NCBI GenBank assembly: GCA_938007945.1
Contig: CALLME010000137.1
Span: forward strand, 1 to 14,632
Direction of reading: 5' to 3'
DNA from: an uncultured Caulobacterales bacterium
GTDB lineage: Bacteria; Pseudomonadota; Alphaproteobacteria; Caulobacterales; Maricaulaceae
DNA: 14,632 nucleotides
Shown: positions 12,506 to 14,632 of the stretch, one piece after another
Numbering within the stretch: the stretch's first letter is position 1
How the letters are laid out: each line of letters opens with the position of its first letter
The notes under the pieces: generated by a model
What the model was told of the DNA's origin: nothing
What the model saw: the letters and a program-made list of their open reading frames with translations, nothing else
Database searches by the model: none
Position numbers and translations under genes: made by a program

Positions 12506-14632
12506 TTATGCGAGAATTTTACTGGCAATTTCTGAGAGATTTTTTGACGGCTTTGAACCTAGCACGCGCGACAACTCCGCTTTAATGAGCGTTTGGCGCG
12601 CTTTATCTAGCTTGGGCCAAATCTCAAATGCGCCCGCGAGACGCGCCGCGACTTGCGGATTACGACTATCCATCTCCAGCACTTCATCTGCAAAGAAACG
12701 GTAACCTGCGCCGTTGATGGCGTGAAACAGCGTCGGATTGCCCATGGCAAAACCACCGATAAGGGCGCGCACGCGGTTGGGATTACGTCGTTCAAAACTG
12801 GGATGTTTTGTGAGCGCGGCAATCGCTTCAACACCGTCAGACATATCGCGGCTGGATTGCAAGGCATACCATTTATCAATCACGAGTGGATGGTTTTTCC
12901 ATTTATCAAAAAATGCCTCAAGTGAATTATCGACGCGCCGTCCGCCAAGTTTTGATAATGTCATCAGGGCGGAAAGTTCATCCGTCATATTGGTCGCCGT
13001 TTTGAACTGCGCGAGCGCGAGAGGTGCGGCTTGAGGGTGAAGTCCAGCCCCGAGAAGTGCTAGCGCGCGATTTTTAAGTGCGCGGCGGCCCGCTGACGCG
13101 GCGTCTGGACTAAACGGGCCGACATCTGTCAGCCTATGATATGTCGCGAGAAGGTCGTCACTGAGATGGTCTGCCACAGCACGTTTCAGCCAGTCTCCCG
13201 CGAGAGTCACGGCGATGGGGTCGCTTTCCTTGCGGCTCTGGATAATATTCATATCAGACGGTGGGCTGAGGGTAAGGGCCTTAAAGCCCTCCTCGAAACT
13301 CGGATCATCAAGTGTACGCTTTAACGCGCTGACATAGCCTGAAAGTGCGCGGTCTGGAACGGGCAAATTGCCCGTCTCTATCGCGCGTGAGAGATTTTGT
13401 AGCAGTTCCTTTGCTAACGTTTGCCCTGCCTCCCAGCGGTTAAAAGCGTTTGGGTCATTGGCCATAAGGCGCAAGTAATCTTCAGTGGTGTTTTGCGTCT
13501 TTAGCCGCACAGGCGCAGAGAAATCTTGCAGCACGGACAGGCTGTGCGGTTCAGACAGGCGTGGATAGGAGATAGAGGATTCGTCCCCGCGCAAAACGGT
13601 CAGTTGTGGCTCCATCAGTGGGCCGTTATCGCCAATAACCTGCCAGCGAATAGGAATAGGCAAGGACATCTTTTTAGGCTGGCCAGGCGTTGGCGCCGTA
13701 TGCTGACTAAAGGTCACCACATGAGAGGACATTTCAGACTGAAAACTGTCATCGCGCTCCACTGTGAGGTCTGGCGTGCCTGCTTGGCGGTACCAATTCA
13801 TAAAATCAGAGAGGTCTGTGCCAGAACTTGTCTCAAAGCAGGCAATGAACTGTTCAACTGTTGAGGCCGTTCCGTCAAGCGTATCGAAATAAACATCACA
13901 GCCTTTGCGAAATTCTTCCGCGCCCAATATGGTCTTGAGCATACGGATAAGTTCCGCCCCTTTTTCGTAGATTGTGGCGGTATAGAAATTATCAATTTTC
14001 ACATAGCTATCGGGGCGTACAGGATGGGCCAGTGGGCCAGCGTCTTCGGGAAATTGCCGTGCTCGCAAGGCACGCACATCTTTGATCCGTTGTTCTGCCG
14101 CGCCGCGTTCATCGGCTGAAAACTCTTGGTCGCGAAAAACGGTGAAGCCTTCTTTTAGGCAAAGCTGAAACCAATCGCGGCAGGTGATACGGTTGCCCGT
14201 CCAATTGTGAAAATATTCGTGCGCGACGACAGATTCAATTCGTTCAAAATTGAGGTCTGTCGCGGATTCACCGTCAGCGAGAAGAAGGGAGGAATTAAAA
14301 ATATTGAGCCCTTTATTTTCCATCGCGCCGAAATTAAAATCACGCACGGCAACAATCATGAAGCGGTCGAGATCATATTCACGGCCAAAGGCGTCCTCAT
14401 CCCATTTCATCGAACGTTTGAGCGCGTCCATGGCGTATTCCGCGCGCGGCGCGTCGCCCTTATCGACATAAATTGTGAGTGGAATATCGCGCCCGCCCAT
14501 CGTGGTGAAGCTGTCTTCCAACACGTCAAAATCACCTGCAACCAAAGCAAATAGATAGCAGGGCTTGGGGAAGGGATCTTCCCAGACGGCAAAGTGACGC
14601 CCGTCCTCAACTTCCCCTGTCTCAAGGCAATT
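12506..14632 (-). CDS. pepN: Aminopeptidase N, M1 family zinc metallopeptidase (5' end outside window)
   Basis: The frame is open to the window edge, and its first visible residues include [22 protein letters not shown], a conserved PepN segment, so the TTG at 14545 is not the start. 708 residues are visible; against a usual length of about 870-880, roughly 170 N-terminal residues are missing. The substrate-anchoring GAMEN motif is at 14315-14329. The zinc ligands are HEYFH (14207-14221) and, 18 residues on, the glutamate of KEGF (14150-14152). [13 protein letters not shown] contains the expected catalytic tyrosine. The C-terminal half fits the DUF3458 Ig-like and helical ARM-type regions of PepN. 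The enzyme is cytosolic and removes N-terminal residues from peptides made during protein turnover. The stop at 12506-12508 is 83 bases ahead of the EAL gene start on the same strand. No defect is seen in the visible part. Confidence 0.96.
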   Translation of the reverse strand, partial: NCLETGEVEDGRHFAVWEDPFPKPCYLFALVAGDFDVLEDSFTTMGGRDIPLTIYVDKGDAPRAEYAMDALKRSMKWDEDAFGREYDLDRFMIVAVRDFNFGAMENKGLNIFNSSLLLADGESATDLNFERIESVVAHEYFHNWTGNRITCRDWFQLCLKEGFTVFRDQEFSADERGAAEQRIKDVRALRARQFPEDAGPLAHPVRPDSYVKIDNFYTATIYEKGAELIRMLKTILGAEEFRKGCDVYFDTLDGTASTVEQFIACFETSSGTDLSDFMNWYRQAGTPDLTVERDDSFQSEMSSHVVTFSQHTAPTPGQPKKMSLPIPIRWQVIGDNGPLMEPQLTVLRGDESSISYPRLSEPHSLSVLQDFSAPVRLKTQNTTEDYLRLMANDPNAFNRWEAGQTLAKELLQNLSRAIETGNLPVPDRALSGYVSALKRTLDDPSFEEGFKALTLSPPSDMNIIQSRKESDPIAVTLAGDWLKRAVADHLSDDLLATYHRLTDVGPFSPDAASAGRRALKNRALALLGAGLHPQAAPLALAQFKTATNMTDELSALMTLSKLGGRRVDNSLEAFFDKWKNHPLVIDKWYALQSSRDMSDGVEAIAALTKHPSFERRNPNRVRALIGGFAMGNPTLFHAINGAGYRFFADEVLEMDSRNPQVAARLAGAFEIWPKLDKARQTLIKAELSRVLGSKPSKNLSEIASKILA

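Noticed and set aside
1..14632. Mobile elements, CRISPR arrays, tRNA or rRNA genes, defence or biosynthetic clusters
   Set aside because: Nothing resembling these was seen; known signalling and metabolic genes fill the window with gaps of at most about 111 bases.

Overview
The window is chromosomal DNA from an alphaproteobacterium. The best guess is the Caulobacterales/Maricaulales side, with a base composition that looks near 50% GC. Support comes from a PleC/DivJ-type histidine kinase with a signature typical of alphaproteobacterial cell-cycle kinases, GANTC sites in its upstream gap, and a Deg protease, response regulator, histidine kinase and glnE in one tight run. The assignment rests on reading protein motifs, not on a database search.

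Plus-strand half (1-8631). The window opens inside a PhoQ-like sensor histidine kinase whose start lies upstream. Eight bases later comes a DUF938-type SAM-dependent methyltransferase. An 86-base gap with a perfect 8-bp inverted repeat follows. Next is a four-gene unit: a secreted two-PDZ Deg/HtrA protease, an OmpR-type response regulator, its histidine kinase, and glnE. The spacings are 30, 21 and -4 bases, so it is very probably one operon. It would link envelope protein quality control and signalling to control of glutamine synthetase.

Minus-strand half (8652-14632). Read in their own direction, these are: pepN (aminopeptidase N, 5' end beyond the window), a stand-alone EAL-domain protein likely acting on cyclic di-GMP, and a 976-residue PleC-like membrane histidine kinase with two PAS domains and proline-rich tails at both ends. 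glnE and the PleC-like gene converge with only 20 bases between their stop codons.

The window is densely coding. No gap exceeds about 111 bases, and I see no tRNA, rRNA, CRISPR array, insertion sequence or prophage gene. Three genes (the Deg protease, the PleC-like kinase and the EAL protein) most likely start with GTG, each with a Shine-Dalgarno sequence 6 bases upstream. This is a housekeeping and signalling region. I found no convincing new system; the points worth a second look are regulatory sites, the glnE coupling, and unusual features of the PleC-like and EAL proteins.
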